A stretch of DNA of 64,000 nucleotides, taken from positions 8,622,719 through 8,686,718 of the forward strand of contig OX392541.1 of NCBI GenBank assembly GCA_947623455.1, read 5' to 3'. Each line of letters begins with the position of its first letter. The stretch's first letter is position 1. This DNA comes from Mimachlamys varia. Taxonomy: Eukaryota; Mollusca; Bivalvia; Pectinida; Pectinidae. Under the pieces are notes generated by a model. It made no database searches and was not told the DNA's origin. It worked only from the letters and a program-made list of their open reading frames with translations. Of the stretch, positions 1 through 11,029 are shown in pieces. The position numbers and the translations under genes were made by a program.

Positions 1-344
1 GGCCTGCTGCAAGATGACGAGTCAAAATAATTTTCCAGTGACCTGTCATCTTGCAGCAGCAAGCCATTTCGTCACAATTTTTTCCACGTGGACCTTTTGG
101 TGACGAAATGACTAACGGACAAATGCGATTATGCAGGCTTTGTCACCTTAAAATTTCAGTCAAGATTCTGAAAGTAGTAATTTGATTGGCTAATTGCAAA
201 AGGTCATCGGGACAATAACCCCCTATGGTATTTGGTGACGAAATGACTAAACGGACAATTGCGTTTATGCAAGCTTTGTCGCCTCAAAATTTCAATGTAA
301 AGATTCTGACAGTAGTAATTTTATTGGCCAATTAATGCAAAAGA
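1..344. mobile_element. Two truncated head-to-tail copies of the CAATCTG MITE family
   Basis: Bases 1-230 and 231-344 each repeat the interior of the MITE seen complete at 63180-63553. Shared landmarks are the palindrome ATTTCGTCAC...GTGACGAAAT, the stretch ending in GATTGGC, and the run AAAGGTCATC. The first copy breaks off at about 230 and the second restarts inside the palindrome. No coding capacity is visible. Confidence 0.65.
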
Positions 345-450
345 CAATCTGATTAAAATACAGATACTTGTTCTCACTCCGTTTTACTAGGATCTGACAA
401 CAACCCATAAGAGGTCACGTCCAGATGACCTTTGTCGCCTCTTTACTTAA

Positions 451-2691
451 AGGCCCAATATATGTAACTTTCGGCAAAACTTGAAGCGAAAATCAAGCCT
501 AATAACTTATTAAGATTAAAGGGGCATCCCGGGGAAGTCTACAATGAAGTTCTTGAATGTACATGCTGTCTGCACTACCAGATACATTTTCCTGATATTT
601 CAATATTCAAAGCGCACTCAAAATGTGTGTATTAGCCACTTGCAAAATTGCATTCCTTGGGAAAGCCCGATAAAAATAGCGCTGATCACGCGTCAATCAC
701 GTGACTATTTTGTCGCAAGTCGACGAGGGGCCCATAGGGAGGGGATACGTAATGTACAGGTCCGATGATGAACCAGACACAAAGTCCGTGTATAAATTTA
801 TTGAATCACATTCACATGAATAATCAGGCGTTAATTACACACGATATGCATATGAATAAATATGTCGACATCTCTGCATCAATTATCGACATCAGTACCT
901 GACTGAAACCGATGCAAATCACAGGGACCTGAGAATTTGTTACAGCTAGTTTTGAACCTAAAATAGGATGTTTAGAGTAGTTTTACACATTTGGGGTTTA
1001 AGATCAATTTTCGATAAAAATGCCCCCTCAATGGTCATAAAAGCTACACTGCACTCTTACATTGTACGTTTAACAGTGTCATGTGGGTTTCCGACGATAA
1101 CAACCATAGGGCAAACCTTAATTTCTGTAAAAAGTTATCTTCACGAATCCTCATTTAGAACCATTTCACAAAAGTGTGCATGCATTGAAAAGTAAAAAAA
1201 TAAAATGAAATGATTCCGATTTTTTTTTTTATACAACTCGATGTATTGAAGATTTTTTTCAGACTATCTATATAACCATCTAAAATCTATCCAAATTTCA
1301 GCGTCAACATACTTTAACACTTACAATTATATATGTATCACGGCAGTCCGTGCACTCATATGACGCACCACGCACTAAACATGTAGAATACATGTATAAT
1401 ATATATCTCAAATTTGGAACTAGTCGAGAAGATAATTGTCCAATACTTAATCCATTTATAAATGCTATGATTCTTTACTTTTTTATGTAAATTTAAAGGT
1501 TCGTTAACATTTTCAACACAACTGCAGACATGGGACATACATATATATGATTTTTTTTTATGAATTAATGACTTCACTTATATAATGCATATATTTTGGT
1601 TCATATCAAATTTAATACCGGGGTCCAAACCCGATAATATTTGTACAATCCGTATTTTATAGATTAGGTATGACAAGATTTTTTTATCCGCACATGATGA
1701 CATAAATTTATTCATTTTGTCCAAATTGAATCCGTATACATTAAACTCAATCACCCGGGATACCGGCGTTTTATAACGTATCCCCCCGCCTACGGTTTTT
1801 CTTGCATGTGAAAAGGTCTTTCTCTTCAGCAATATAATTCAATAATGCCGTTTTACTGGAATATTATAAAGGGAATATTACAATACACGCTTTCAAGTTT
1901 TACACACGCATTTCATGTAACAGAGGAATGAAAGAGTTATCCCTTGGGAGGCCCCAAAACCAAATAAAAACTGTGTCACCGGCTATCCAGAAGAAAACTG
2001 TAACATTGCAAACAATTGGGCTGTTAGTCTCTCCCTTGAACACTTCACATCCCTCATTATGCTTCCGTAATATAATCCTTACGTTAAAATTTGACCATTC
2101 GGCCACTTTTCGCTTGGTAGTTACATGTAGGTCACGCGGATCGCCATTTTTTGTTTACCGATGTAGCTTGTTATGCGCATGCGTTATCATATGTGATGCA
2201 AAAAAATTTACATGTCCAAATCGTTGATCAACGAATAGTGATTCCCTTTTTTAATTATTAATTAAAATTTTTGTGAACATATTTCAGCGTAAGTCGCCCA
2301 TTAATTTTCCACAAGAGTATACATTTAATTCATATATACAATAATTCAAAATAAGCATAAAAAAAATATAGTTTTACCGTGATGCCTCTTTAACTGATAT
2401 CAGCAATATTTAAGATGAATTCGTACGCGGTTACCGGTACAGCAACAGTTGAAACACGCTATTTGTAAACACGCGTCCATTTCGAACCGTCTTCTACCTT
2501 CGGTTTGTTGTTGAAGTGGGCCCCACCTGAATTATTTTTAATTCTTTGGATTTTTTTGTCAAGAGTTTCTTGTTAGTTACCGCTCAGGTTTTCTTTGTTT
2601 TAGGCTTATTTTTGCATGGTTATCAACTGGATTTTTTTTCAGAATTTTTCAGAATCACGAAAATTTCCCTGAAGTTACGTATATTGGGCCT
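451..2691. mobile_element. TTAA-targeting MITE with AGGCCCAATATA termini, itself split
   Basis: The terminal inverted repeats AGGCCCAATATATGTAACTT (left) and its complement at the right end (one mismatch) are flanked by TTAA duplications at 447-450 and 2692-2695. Without the element nested inside it, this is about 367 bp with no open frame. TTAA target choice is typical of piggyBac-type transposases, so mobilisation in trans by such an enzyme is a reasonable inference. Confidence 0.85.
520..2389. mobile_element. 1.87 kb TTAA element with AGGGGCATCCC termini
   Basis: The element starts AGGGGCATCCCGGGG and ends in the imperfect complement of that terminus. It is flanked by TTAA at 516-519 and 2390-2393. 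No recognisable protein is encoded; the short open frames show no family motifs. It aligns with both outer parts of the element at 8757-43033: its left roughly 310 bp match 8757-9062 and the remainder matches 41576-43033. It therefore shows the uninterrupted form of that much larger copy. Confidence 0.85.
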
Positions 2692-2999
2692 TTAAACACT
2701 AAAATAATTGTCCAACGACCTGTCATCTTGCAGCAAACCATTTCGTCACATTATTCCGCACGAACTTTTTGGTGACGAAATGACTAAACGGAAATATGTG
2801 TTTATGTAAGCTTTGTCGCCTCAAAATTTCACTGTCAAGATTAGTAGTAATTTGATTGGCTAATAAAAAAGGTCATCGGGACATGACCCTCTATTGGATT
2901 ATCTCAGATCTTAACGCAGCAGAGAGAAGTTTTTACGGAACGGCGCGGAGATCAAGATATGATTTTAATCAGATTGGCTTGTTCACTATTTTAATCAGA

Positions 3000-3190
3000 T
3001 TGAATGGAAATAACCTTAACAGCTGACCTTAAAAGATGACGTAACACACACATGCTGCACCTCTTATATACAGTATGCCGAAAAAATAAAGAATTTAAAC
3101 TACACCTTACAGCTGTTTCGTCCTTCTAGGACTCTTCAGTGATGCTAGGAGCCAAAAGGTAGGAATCCAAAATTTCTAAACTAATGTAGA
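3000..3190 (-). mobile_element. Penelope-like terminal fragment with a hammerhead core
   Basis: Read on the minus strand, this carries a hammerhead ribozyme core followed by an AT-rich stretch with TTTTTTCGGCATACTGTAT and a GTGCAGCATGTGTG block. Related pieces of that downstream part recur at 56060-56130 and 59290-59370. Hammerhead motifs in the terminal repeats of Penelope-like retroelements are established knowledge. Assignment of this fragment to that class is inferred from the ribozyme and from the reverse transcriptase copies elsewhere in the window. Confidence 0.5.
3103..3150 (-). ncRNA. Hammerhead ribozyme motif
   Basis: On the minus strand, 3139 down to 3116 reads CUGAAGA, then GUCC-UAGAA-GGAC, then GAAA. 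That is the conserved CUGANGA box, a 4 bp stem II with a 5-nt loop, and the GAAA box, in the right order and spacing. Position 7 of the first box is freely variable in hammerheads, so the A there is allowed. Downstream, ACAGCUGUA can fold into a very short stem III ending in the cleavage triplet GUA. Stem I pairs imperfectly. It resembles the minimal type I hammerheads of retroelements; activity is unknown. Confidence 0.65.
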
Positions 3191-3784
3191 AGCAGAAGGG
3201 TCAGGTGCGTAAAACTCCTTTAATTTATGAACAAGTTCTGTATAATTTCAATTCTGTATAATTTCAATTCGTTAACTACGAAAATGTACACTTTTAAAAG
3301 ACATCTACTTTGGGGAACCCAGCAAAATCGATGATCATTTCACGGACATTCATAAACAGAAATAATATAACTTCATTAATTGTTGGCTTTCGATCTGCAT
3401 TCTCATAAAAAAAACCCAGATTAACCAACTTACCCCGTCCAGTCATCATCTTACTTTCAGCTGTTGACCCCTTGTCAGTATAATGTAAAAGAAGGTATCC
3501 AGATTTGTGCCCTTAGCACATTTTTGTGAGGTACAAATATGGATGCCAGAATCAGATCAATATTATAGCAAAACGACAAAAAGCCAATTTACTACTTTTG
3601 ATTGATAAACTCGCTAAATCAAAACCAGGCAGCTGTCTACCAAGAACTGAAGATGTTGCAAATACTTTTTTTGTATATAGATTAAAAGACTATTTCATTT
3701 TAAATTGCTTTAGCAGTTTGAAGGACGCTGAACAAAGACGTCTTTAACTTATCGATTGCTTATCATAAAGTTAAGAGCGCATAC

Positions 3785-4771
3785 CTTTGAGTTGAGACCA
3801 GCTCCAATGAATGTGTAGTATAGAATCCCAAACACGGCACCGAAAAAAAATTCCATAAGAATGATTAAATCAACTATTTCGAGGCCATCTCCAGCTATGC
3901 CGTACAACAGGAAACACACTACTGGGATACCACTTGAATAGGTAATGAATACATTGAATTGTAACACTGGATTAGCGGTCCGGATCAAAGCTGTCAGACA
4001 CTCATGCTGTTTTCTGTAATATTCTATGCGATCTTGTATATCGGTGTTGTTGTCTTTAGCCAATTCGGACACTTTTTTTGTAACCTCCGAGTATTCTCGT
4101 CTGATCAGGTCTATAAATTGATGACCGAACGAGCCGACGGCAGTAAATCCTAGTGAAATAAAACCCATTTTAATACAAATGAACGAAATTGGAACGAGTT
4201 TTTCTAAATAAGTTGAATACGGAAAGCCTACCAGAATGTTCATGATTATAGTTTCCTCGGGAAGGAGGGTTAACAACAGACCTACAAGTACCGAGTTCAG
4301 AAGGATATTTACTATGGTTATTATCACAACAGTTCGTCGTTGTTGTTTCACAAACTCTGGTTTCAGTTTTACTTTAAATCTTTCGCCGTAAGACGATAAC
4401 GCACCCATGATTTTTGGCACGTGTTTGGAATTCAGATACAAATATCCCAATATCAGTATTGAACTTAATGTCGAATATGTTGTCATCGAAAATACCCCTG
4501 CTGATTTGCTAGAAAATTTGCGAAACTCTTCGTCCTTATAAATGAACAAGATTCGTAAGGAGTCTGCGATATAAACAAACAACAGAAATATACAGTAAAA
4601 ACAAAACAGCACGTAAGATACTGCTCCACATTTTGCTTTTCTGTCAATGAAAACCCCCGCGATTTTCATCAGTAATATCACATGATTGAAAAGCTCCTTG
4701 ATAGTGGTATCATTTGTCTCGTGTAGATCACTTTCAGAAGTCTTGAATTGGCAGACACTTGTAATAGGCAT
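3785..4771 (-). CDS. Gustatory-receptor-like 7TM protein 1, first exon
   Basis: This exon of 329 codons encodes most of a polytopic membrane protein. The start codon at 4771 matches the position and sequence (MPIT/MPVT) of its two paralogs. Six strongly hydrophobic segments are separated by charged loops, and there is no N-terminal signal peptide. A loop with YRKQHECLTALIRTANP precedes the sixth membrane segment, matching the region before TM6 in insect gustatory receptors. The exon ends at a splice donor, AAG|GTATGC, directly after GAGLNSK, in phase 0. The frame runs a few codons into the intron before stopping, so this is not the true C-terminus. Exons equivalent to those of copies 2 and 3 were not found between 3784 and base 1 and probably lie outside the window. 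A chemosensory role is inferred from family resemblance; molluscan members of the family are known, but their ligands are not. Confidence 0.75.
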
Positions 4772-5076
4772 TTCTATTAAAATATAATCTGAAAATAATC
4801 AAAAATGTTTGTTACACATATCTCGAAATTGGCTTTGTTCACACCTGAGGGAGGATTACTTTTGTCCAAATGATCGTAAGGCATTAAAACTCAATCTCCA
4901 TATCTCCAAGATTTCCCAAATGTATGTACCTATGATGAACAAAAACACTTATTATCGATCACAGCGACGTCGACCATGCAGGTTTTATAAGCATAAACGG
5001 AATCCATCGATGATGGCTTCAAAACATCACCTCTTAATGTACGATTCAAACACGAGACCGTCAGTTTTTGAGTAAA

Positions 5077-5114
5077 ATACAGTTGGGTTTTCCTATCGAT
5101 TTCGTCATATTGGA
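5077..5114 (-). promoter_or_regulatory. Conserved upstream block of the receptor genes (copy 1)
   Basis: A roughly 37 bp block containing AGTTGGGTTTTCCTAT and TCATATTGG lies about 305-345 bp upstream of the receptor 1 start codon. Near-identical blocks lie at similar distances upstream of receptor 2 (52596-52632) and receptor 3 (57617-57655). Conservation may reflect a shared promoter or just common descent of the duplicated segment. Confidence 0.4.
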
Positions 5115-5477
5115 AAATAACAAGTATCTCATCAGTTCTCTCGTTAATGGGAAATGATTTCATGATGTTTGTTTGAAGACAATGCACTAGAGAGCTTTTG
5201 GTATTGTGATGTTTACTATTAGTAAACAATAGCGTGTTGAAGCTTATTCGATCGTAATAAAAGTATTGCTGCAGGCAGCCATTCTTTTGTTAACTGCCCC
5301 TTCATAAATAAAATATCTACTGCATTGCTCACCTGGCTAATTCAGCAATTCCATATTGTAACAAATAGAAGCCAGGAGTAGAATCTCCTTTGTTGGAAAT
5401 ATCCCATTTTTAGTTTGACTTTTTTAACACCCATGTATTTTGCTTGGTCTACTTATTCCAGTGTATGTATTTATATA

Positions 5478-5758
5478 ACAAGAGCAATGCAAGCGGAGGC
5501 ATGATACGCCCATCGTACCCTATCGGAGGTATCATGGAATGAAAACGTGGAAAAAGTTCGGCCTTTTTCTACATTATGTCCCAAATAACATCAGATACTA
5601 AGTTCCAAGGGGCTATAACTCTAGTAAATATTGTCGAACCAAACTGTCATTCAGGAAAATGCCACTTCATGTCATGATTAAGCCTAGCAAGTTTGAAAGA
5701 TATCGATTGAAAACTGTAGAATATTTATGGACAAACAAAAGTTTACAACAGATAAGAG
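5478..5758 (+). repeat. Dispersed repeat starting AACAAGAGCAATGCAAGCGG
   Basis: The block is shared with 9664-10180. Both begin AACAAGAGCA(A/T)TGCAAGCGG, contain a CATAACTCTAGTAAATATTG stretch and a CTTCATGTCATG stretch, and end near a TGGACAAA(C/T) motif. The AACAAGAG start resembles the 5' ends of the pearl-like elements in this window. It ends about 10 bp before the gypsy LTR. Non-coding. Confidence 0.55.
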
Positions 5759-5768
5759 GAAATATACT

Positions 5769-6048
5769 TGTAGCGTAGGTTCAGTAATGGCAATCTACCT
5801 GTTACAGTTTCTCGTTTATTCGATTGAATAGCAAAGTAACCTATTAAAATAGAAATACGAAACGATATAACCATTCGCACATCATTCACACTATGTAATA
5901 ATGGACATAATATATACGATGAGATATAATGAATAATTATACGTTTGCAAATATAGTTATATATTATATTAATGAGCCTTTCATACATAAGATACTTACC
6001 AGGAACATCCAGAGCGGGACTATGTGATCAGCGTGGTTGATGGTAACA
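5769..6048 (-). repeat. Complete LTR of the gypsy element
   Basis: This 280 bp repeat starts with TG and ends with CA. It contains the uninterrupted TATATTAATGAGCC junction, which serves as the empty site for the TTAA insertion in the other LTR. Short frames inside it are not genes. Confidence 0.8.
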
Positions 6049-6663
6049 TGCTCTAGAAACTGTAGTGTTCCTTAAATTGATGGTTACATGACCTAATATT
6101 TAATCGTGAAGAATCATAAGCACCAACAACTTGAACAAAGCACAGGAATAAATCAAGAACTATCTTTGCAGAAAGAACTTGTTAAGCTCTGCTCATATAC
6201 AGAGTTATCTGCCCTTGGTAAACAAACTATTACTTGTCTACAGTAAAGGATAGCGTTCCGATGAGCAGGTACAATATAATTATGATTATATACACTCTGG
6301 AATGAGTTGAAAATCCAACAATGAAAACCGTATTACCACATTTGCATGTGCTAACGAGAAATCATGAATACTCATGAGAAATAACAAACCACTGCTGACG
6401 GTTTGGGAGCCCCATACCTGACAACAGGGTAAGTTATATAAATCCCACTGAATGGAAGGATAATGAATATAATGAAGGTTTAAAAAATGAGATTGAAACA
6501 CAGTATGATGTCTAAAACATAATAATTAAATCACAGTGGAATGTTCCCAGCGGTTGGGGAGCCCCCTACCAGCCGGTAATTATATTCCAGTGAGTAAAAG
6601 TAATAATTCAATAAAAATACACTAAAATACTAGAATAAAATTTCACAATTGGTAGGTCGATCT

Positions 6664-8540
6664 TCATACGAACATCTCATCAGACTCAGTATTGGCAGCT
6701 TGCAATGAGAAGACCGGATAGCCCCAACGTTCTGGTGGCTTGGAAGGCCGAGTTGACCTCCTCAATACAGGCTGAATATCTGCACCTGTATTGCCTATAC
6801 CCTCATCCAGTACACTGAGATCTTCTGCTATGGAACCAGGATCTGACTCCACTTCCGGTACAGAATCATGTACTAGATCTATAACGGAGTCGTTCCCAAT
6901 TTCTAGAACAGAATCTTGTCTCTGTGGCTCTAGTGTATTTGGCTCACCAACTGTTACAGTGTTGGGTATAGTAGTGGTTGTACTGTGAAGCTCACGGTTT
7001 CTCAACTGTCTAGTAGAGCGCTTTGTTCCAACAGGAAGGAGCACAGAATCTGATTCTGAGTCAGAATCCTGAGATGAAGAAGTTGGCTCTGAATCTATTT
7101 GCTCAGAAGGAAATGACTTTCTAGGTTGTTTAACCTTGCGGTTATCAACCTATGGGGGAACATCCACCGGAATGGAGTTAAAGGGGAGCAACATGTTCCT
7201 ATGAAGGGTTCGTTTTGATCCCTTCTTGGATTCAGGTGCAACCTTATAAACCGGAATATCACTATTTGGAATGCTAGTCACCAAATAGGGTTCCTGTTCC
7301 CACCTATCAGCCAATTTATTTTTTCCTTTTAGATCGGTTTTCGTACCAAAACACGGTCACCAACCACTAGTTTGGACTCCCGAACAGAGCTGTCATACCG
7401 GTCTTTGTTCTGAGCAGCTTTCCTGGAGGCAGTGCGACGAGCGGTCTCGTACGCAAACTCCATTCGGCCCCGTAGCTTACCTACATAGGAGGCCGGGTCC
7501 ACTGCTTCCTGTTGGTCAGGGTTAATTCCAAGGAATGCATCTACTGACAAGCGAGGGTGCCAACCGAACATCAGATAGTGAGGTGGATATCCGGTGGCAT
7601 CGCTCTTTGTTGCATTGTAGGCTTGGACAAGTGGTGCTACGTAAGATGTCCAATCAGGTTTTTTGTGCTCCTCAAGGGTTGCTAGCATCCCTAGGAGTGT
7701 TATGTTAAACCTTTCTGCTTAGCCGTTCGCCTGTGGGTGATATGGAGTTGTCCTGGTCTTCTGAACTCCTGCGATCTTACAGAGTTCTTTAATAACTTTG
7801 CTCTCAAAGTTACGACCTTGATTACTGTGAAGCTGCTTAGGGAAGCTGTAATAGGCTATGAACTTTTCGTACAAAGCCTTAGCTGTTGTATGTGCTGTCT
7901 GATTGCGACAAGGCACTGCCTGAGCATATCTTGTGAAGTGATCAGTTATTCTCATACCCACTCGAGGATCTCTCAAGACTAAGAAAATCAATACAAAGTA
8001 TTTGAAGCGGCCTTGAGGATTCTATAGGAACTAACTCAGCGACTGGTTTCACTGGTGTCTTACGTCTGATACACCGACCACATGTCTCAACTTTCATGTT
8101 TACGTCTTTCTCAAGACCAGGCCAGTAAAATCGTTGCCGTGCTAGCCAAAGAGTTTTCTCCCTTCCCTGATGTCCAACATCATCATGAACACCTTTAAGG
8201 GCTAGGGAATGGTAATGTTTTGGCAAGACAAGCTGATTTACTTTCTGACCGTGGAGAGAAGCGATTCTATAAAGAACACCGTCGCGCAAACGTAACCTGC
8301 TCCAAGCTCTCAGGAGTTTTTGCACATACGGGGACTCATTGTGTAATGGTTTCCCCCTGGGATGAAAATCGGTTCTCACAAGGTCTAAAACCCTGGCAAT
8401 GTCTGGATCAACCCTTTGTTCCTTTCTCCAATCTACTGTGCTAAGTGTATCGGGTTTCGCCGTAAACTCACTGGCCACATGAGCCACAGCAATATCCGAC
8501 ACGCTATCCGCTAATGGAGTCACAGAGATTGGGCCCCACA
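6664..8540 (-). pseudogene. Gypsy pol remnant: broken integrase
   Basis: Read on the minus strand, the order is: an N-terminal zinc-binding module of H-H-C-C type (HDDVGHQG then CGRCIRRK, about 8060-8200); the first catalytic Asp in LCIDFLS (about 8000); then a core segment with SFPKQLHSNQGRNF, HPQANG and an ERFN continuation; and a GPY/F-like C-terminal module near 7160-7320 with DRWEQEPYLV and LHRNMLLP. A serine/threonine-rich tail with RRSTRPSKPPERWG ends at 6664. The frame is broken at about 7942-7990, 7719 and 7329. The second catalytic Asp is replaced by Asn at about 7822, so the enzyme is doubly dead. These integrases normally insert cDNA in the nucleus. Confidence 0.85.
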
Positions 8541-8552
8541 TTGGGCGCCAAA

Positions 8553-8756
8553 TGTAGCGTAGGTTCAGTAATGACAATCTACCTGTTACAGTTTCTCGTT
8601 TATTCGCTTGAATAGCAAAGTAACCTATTAAAATAGAAATACGAAACGATATAACCATTCGCACATCATTCACACTATGTAATAATGGACATAATATATA
8701 CGATGAGATATAATGAATAATTATACGTTTGCAAATATAGTTATATATTATATTAA
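8553..8756 (-). repeat. Second gypsy LTR, left part
   Basis: It is nearly identical to 5769-5972 and stops exactly at the TTAA (8753-8756) used as target by the large insertion. The remaining 76 bp of this LTR resume at 43038. Confidence 0.85.
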
Positions 8757-8774
8757 AGGGGCATCCCGCGAAAG
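8757..8774 (+). repeat. Left terminal inverted repeat of the TTAA element
   Basis: The sequence AGGGGCATCCCGCGAAAG is complementary, without mismatch, to 43016-43033. Confidence 0.85.
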
Positions 8775-9663
8775 CCTAAATGTCTGTTCTTGAATATACA
8801 TAGCGTCTGCACTATTAATTATACTTTCCTGTTATTCCCATATTCAAAGTGGACTCAAAATGTCTATTATGACCACTTGCAAAATCGCATTCCTCGGGAA
8901 AGCCCAGATAAAAATAGCGGGAATGACGCAACGTGACAGGTGTGCCGCATGTTCCCTGATCGGTTTGACGGAAGGGGCCACAAGGGAGGGGACGCGTAAC
9001 GTATACGGCTGATGAAACAGAGACAAAGTCCGTGTATAAACTTATTGAATCACATTCACATTACAAGAGGCCCAGGGGCCTCAAAGGTCATCTGACATGA
9101 AGTTACTGAGTATTTATAAGTGGAACAGACTTGGAAGATTTTGTAACTAGGGGATTTAGGCTGCAGTATAATGGTAAACAATGAAGGATGTGTGCAGATG
9201 ATACAGAAGAGTTAAATTTTACACTATAATAGCAAAGTAAGTGAGCAAGTATTGTGGAAGGAATTGTAAATGAATATTTGGAATCATCATTTCTAAGCTA
9301 TGGAAATGAGATCAGGTGAAGGGGAAAGCATTTGATACTTAAGAGGTGGTGTACATTTCAATGAGTTAATTGAAACATTTGAAATTTGAATGTAAGTTTG
9401 ATTGCGTTGGTTGGTAACATGGTGCAACAGATAACAGACAACATGAGTGACAGGCAAGAAGTTGTATTTATTAGAAGAGTTGAACAACATGAACAATCAT
9501 TGGCATGTACATTAATGTATATGTGGAAGTACATGTATATTTGGAAGTGATAGGTCACTGTTGAAATATGAAGTGAAGTAATTTTGCAAATAATTTATGA
9601 TTGATGGAACATAAAGCATTGGAATGGGAATTGAGAAGCACTGTGTCGATTTTTGTCATGTTT

Positions 9664-10180
9664 TAACAAGAGCATTGCAAGCGGAAGCATTATACGCTTG
9701 TTGTACCTTATTAGAAGTATGCCGAGACTGAAATTTGGCAATGTCAAATTTAAAACAAAACTGTAGAAATATAATTCTTAATTGTAGGGGAAACTCTTGG
9801 GACAAACAACAGTTTTGACAGAAATGCTTCTTGTACATAATGCTATATTTAACAAAAATGCAATGCTGTTATGCAAAAAGTTGAAACAACTCAACAAAAC
9901 TCGTAACATATGTTAATTATTATAGCTTTTACAATTACCTTTCTGAATTTGAGAGGAATTGAAGAAAACACAAAAAAGATTATTTCTACATAATGCCCAA
10001 AAAGAAAACAAAAAGAGCCATAACTCTAGTAAATATTGTTTTATCAAAGTGCTGTTCAGGAAAACACAACTTCATGTCATGGCTGTCAGACCTAGCAAGT
10101 TTGGAAGAAATTGGCTGAAAATTGTAGGAGATCTGTGGACAAATCAAAGTTTATTACGGACGTACGCCTGACAGACAATG
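9664..10180 (+). repeat. Second copy of the AACAAGAGCA dispersed repeat
   Basis: It matches 5478-5758 at its beginning, at the CATAACTCTAGTAAATATTG stretch and near its end, where it reads GGACGTACGCCTGACAGACA. It is an internal insertion near the left end of the helentron-like element. No coding potential. Confidence 0.5.
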
Positions 10181-11029
10181 CCATACCATAATACGTTTGT
10201 TATTTTTTACGAGCGTATAAAAATTTTGGTGGCATAAAGATATAATTATTTGAAGTTGTATTAAAAGGTTGTGCCTACATATTGCAGTACACAAGCAAAT
10301 TGCTTTAAAATAGAACTTCTTGGAAGTGTGAAGTTGTTTTATATTAGTTAAGACCGTATTTGTTGCTGATGAGGTAAATGACTTTAATACATTTGTGTTG
10401 AAGAAATGAAATATATCAGTAGTAGTAAGTTGTTTTTAGAAAGGAGTTTTGTTTTATGTAAATATTAGAGGAAGATGTGGAAAGGTCCATTGGAGATTCC
10501 ATCAAAACTTGATTTTTTAAAGTAGTTGTTAGGTGAAGTTATGGAACAGTTTAATATGTGCATATTTTATTGGGAAACGAACATACTAAAGAACAAACTA
10601 TAAGACTAACTAATCTATTTGAAACTAAAACATGAAATTGAAACAAAGTTGACAAAAAAAGCAGCAGATTTATATGGAATTGGTATGACAAGCAAACGAA
10701 ACATTTTTAGGCTTTTGCGGTTCATGGAGGTAAAATTGGATATGGGTTAATACAGCATAAGAAGTCAGTACAATGTGGATATTGGTAGAAAAAGAACATA
10801 TTTGGTGTACTTTGGAAATGGAACACAAGATTATTACAAAGCTGATTAAAAAGATAATTGTTAGGAAAAGGAAAAGTACAATAAACATACTTTGCAGTTT
10901 AAATACATAGATTTATTGTTGAATGGGATTTAATTGCATTTGTGCTTTGCTAGATGTGGATAGGATACTACGTTTATTGAAACATGAGATTGAAGATTTA
11001 AAGGAAATAGAAGGAAAACAGCAGAACAA

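Larger units (their letters stand above)
345..2976. mobile_element. CAATCTG-family MITE, split by a nested insertion
   Basis: The element begins CAATCTGATTAAAAT and ends ATTTTAATCAGATTG, which are perfect inverted termini. Its left part is 345-446 and its right part 2696-2976, about 387 bp once the insertion is removed. The uninterrupted copy at 63180-63553 supplies the empty site: it reads straight through the TTAA that is duplicated here at 447-450 and 2692-2695. It is non-coding and was probably mobilised in trans by an unknown transposase. Confidence 0.85.
5769..8756 (-). mobile_element. Internally deleted Ty3/gypsy LTR retrotransposon
   Basis: The element reads on the minus strand. One complete LTR lies at 5769-6048. 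The other is split into 8553-8756 and 43038-43113 by the 34.3 kb insertion. Both total 280 bp, begin TGTAGCG on the plus strand, and are nearly identical. Just inside the second LTR (8535-8552), the minus strand reads TGGCGCCCAA, a plausible tRNA primer-binding site. The internal region then passes directly into the end of pol: integrase and a tail survive, while gag, protease, reverse transcriptase and RNase H are missing. No matching target duplication was found outside the LTRs, so rearrangement is possible. Confidence 0.8.

Noticed and set aside
5743..5988. 81-codon minus-strand frame in the LTR
   Set aside because: It is duplicated with the LTR itself, so it is a chance frame in a non-coding repeat.
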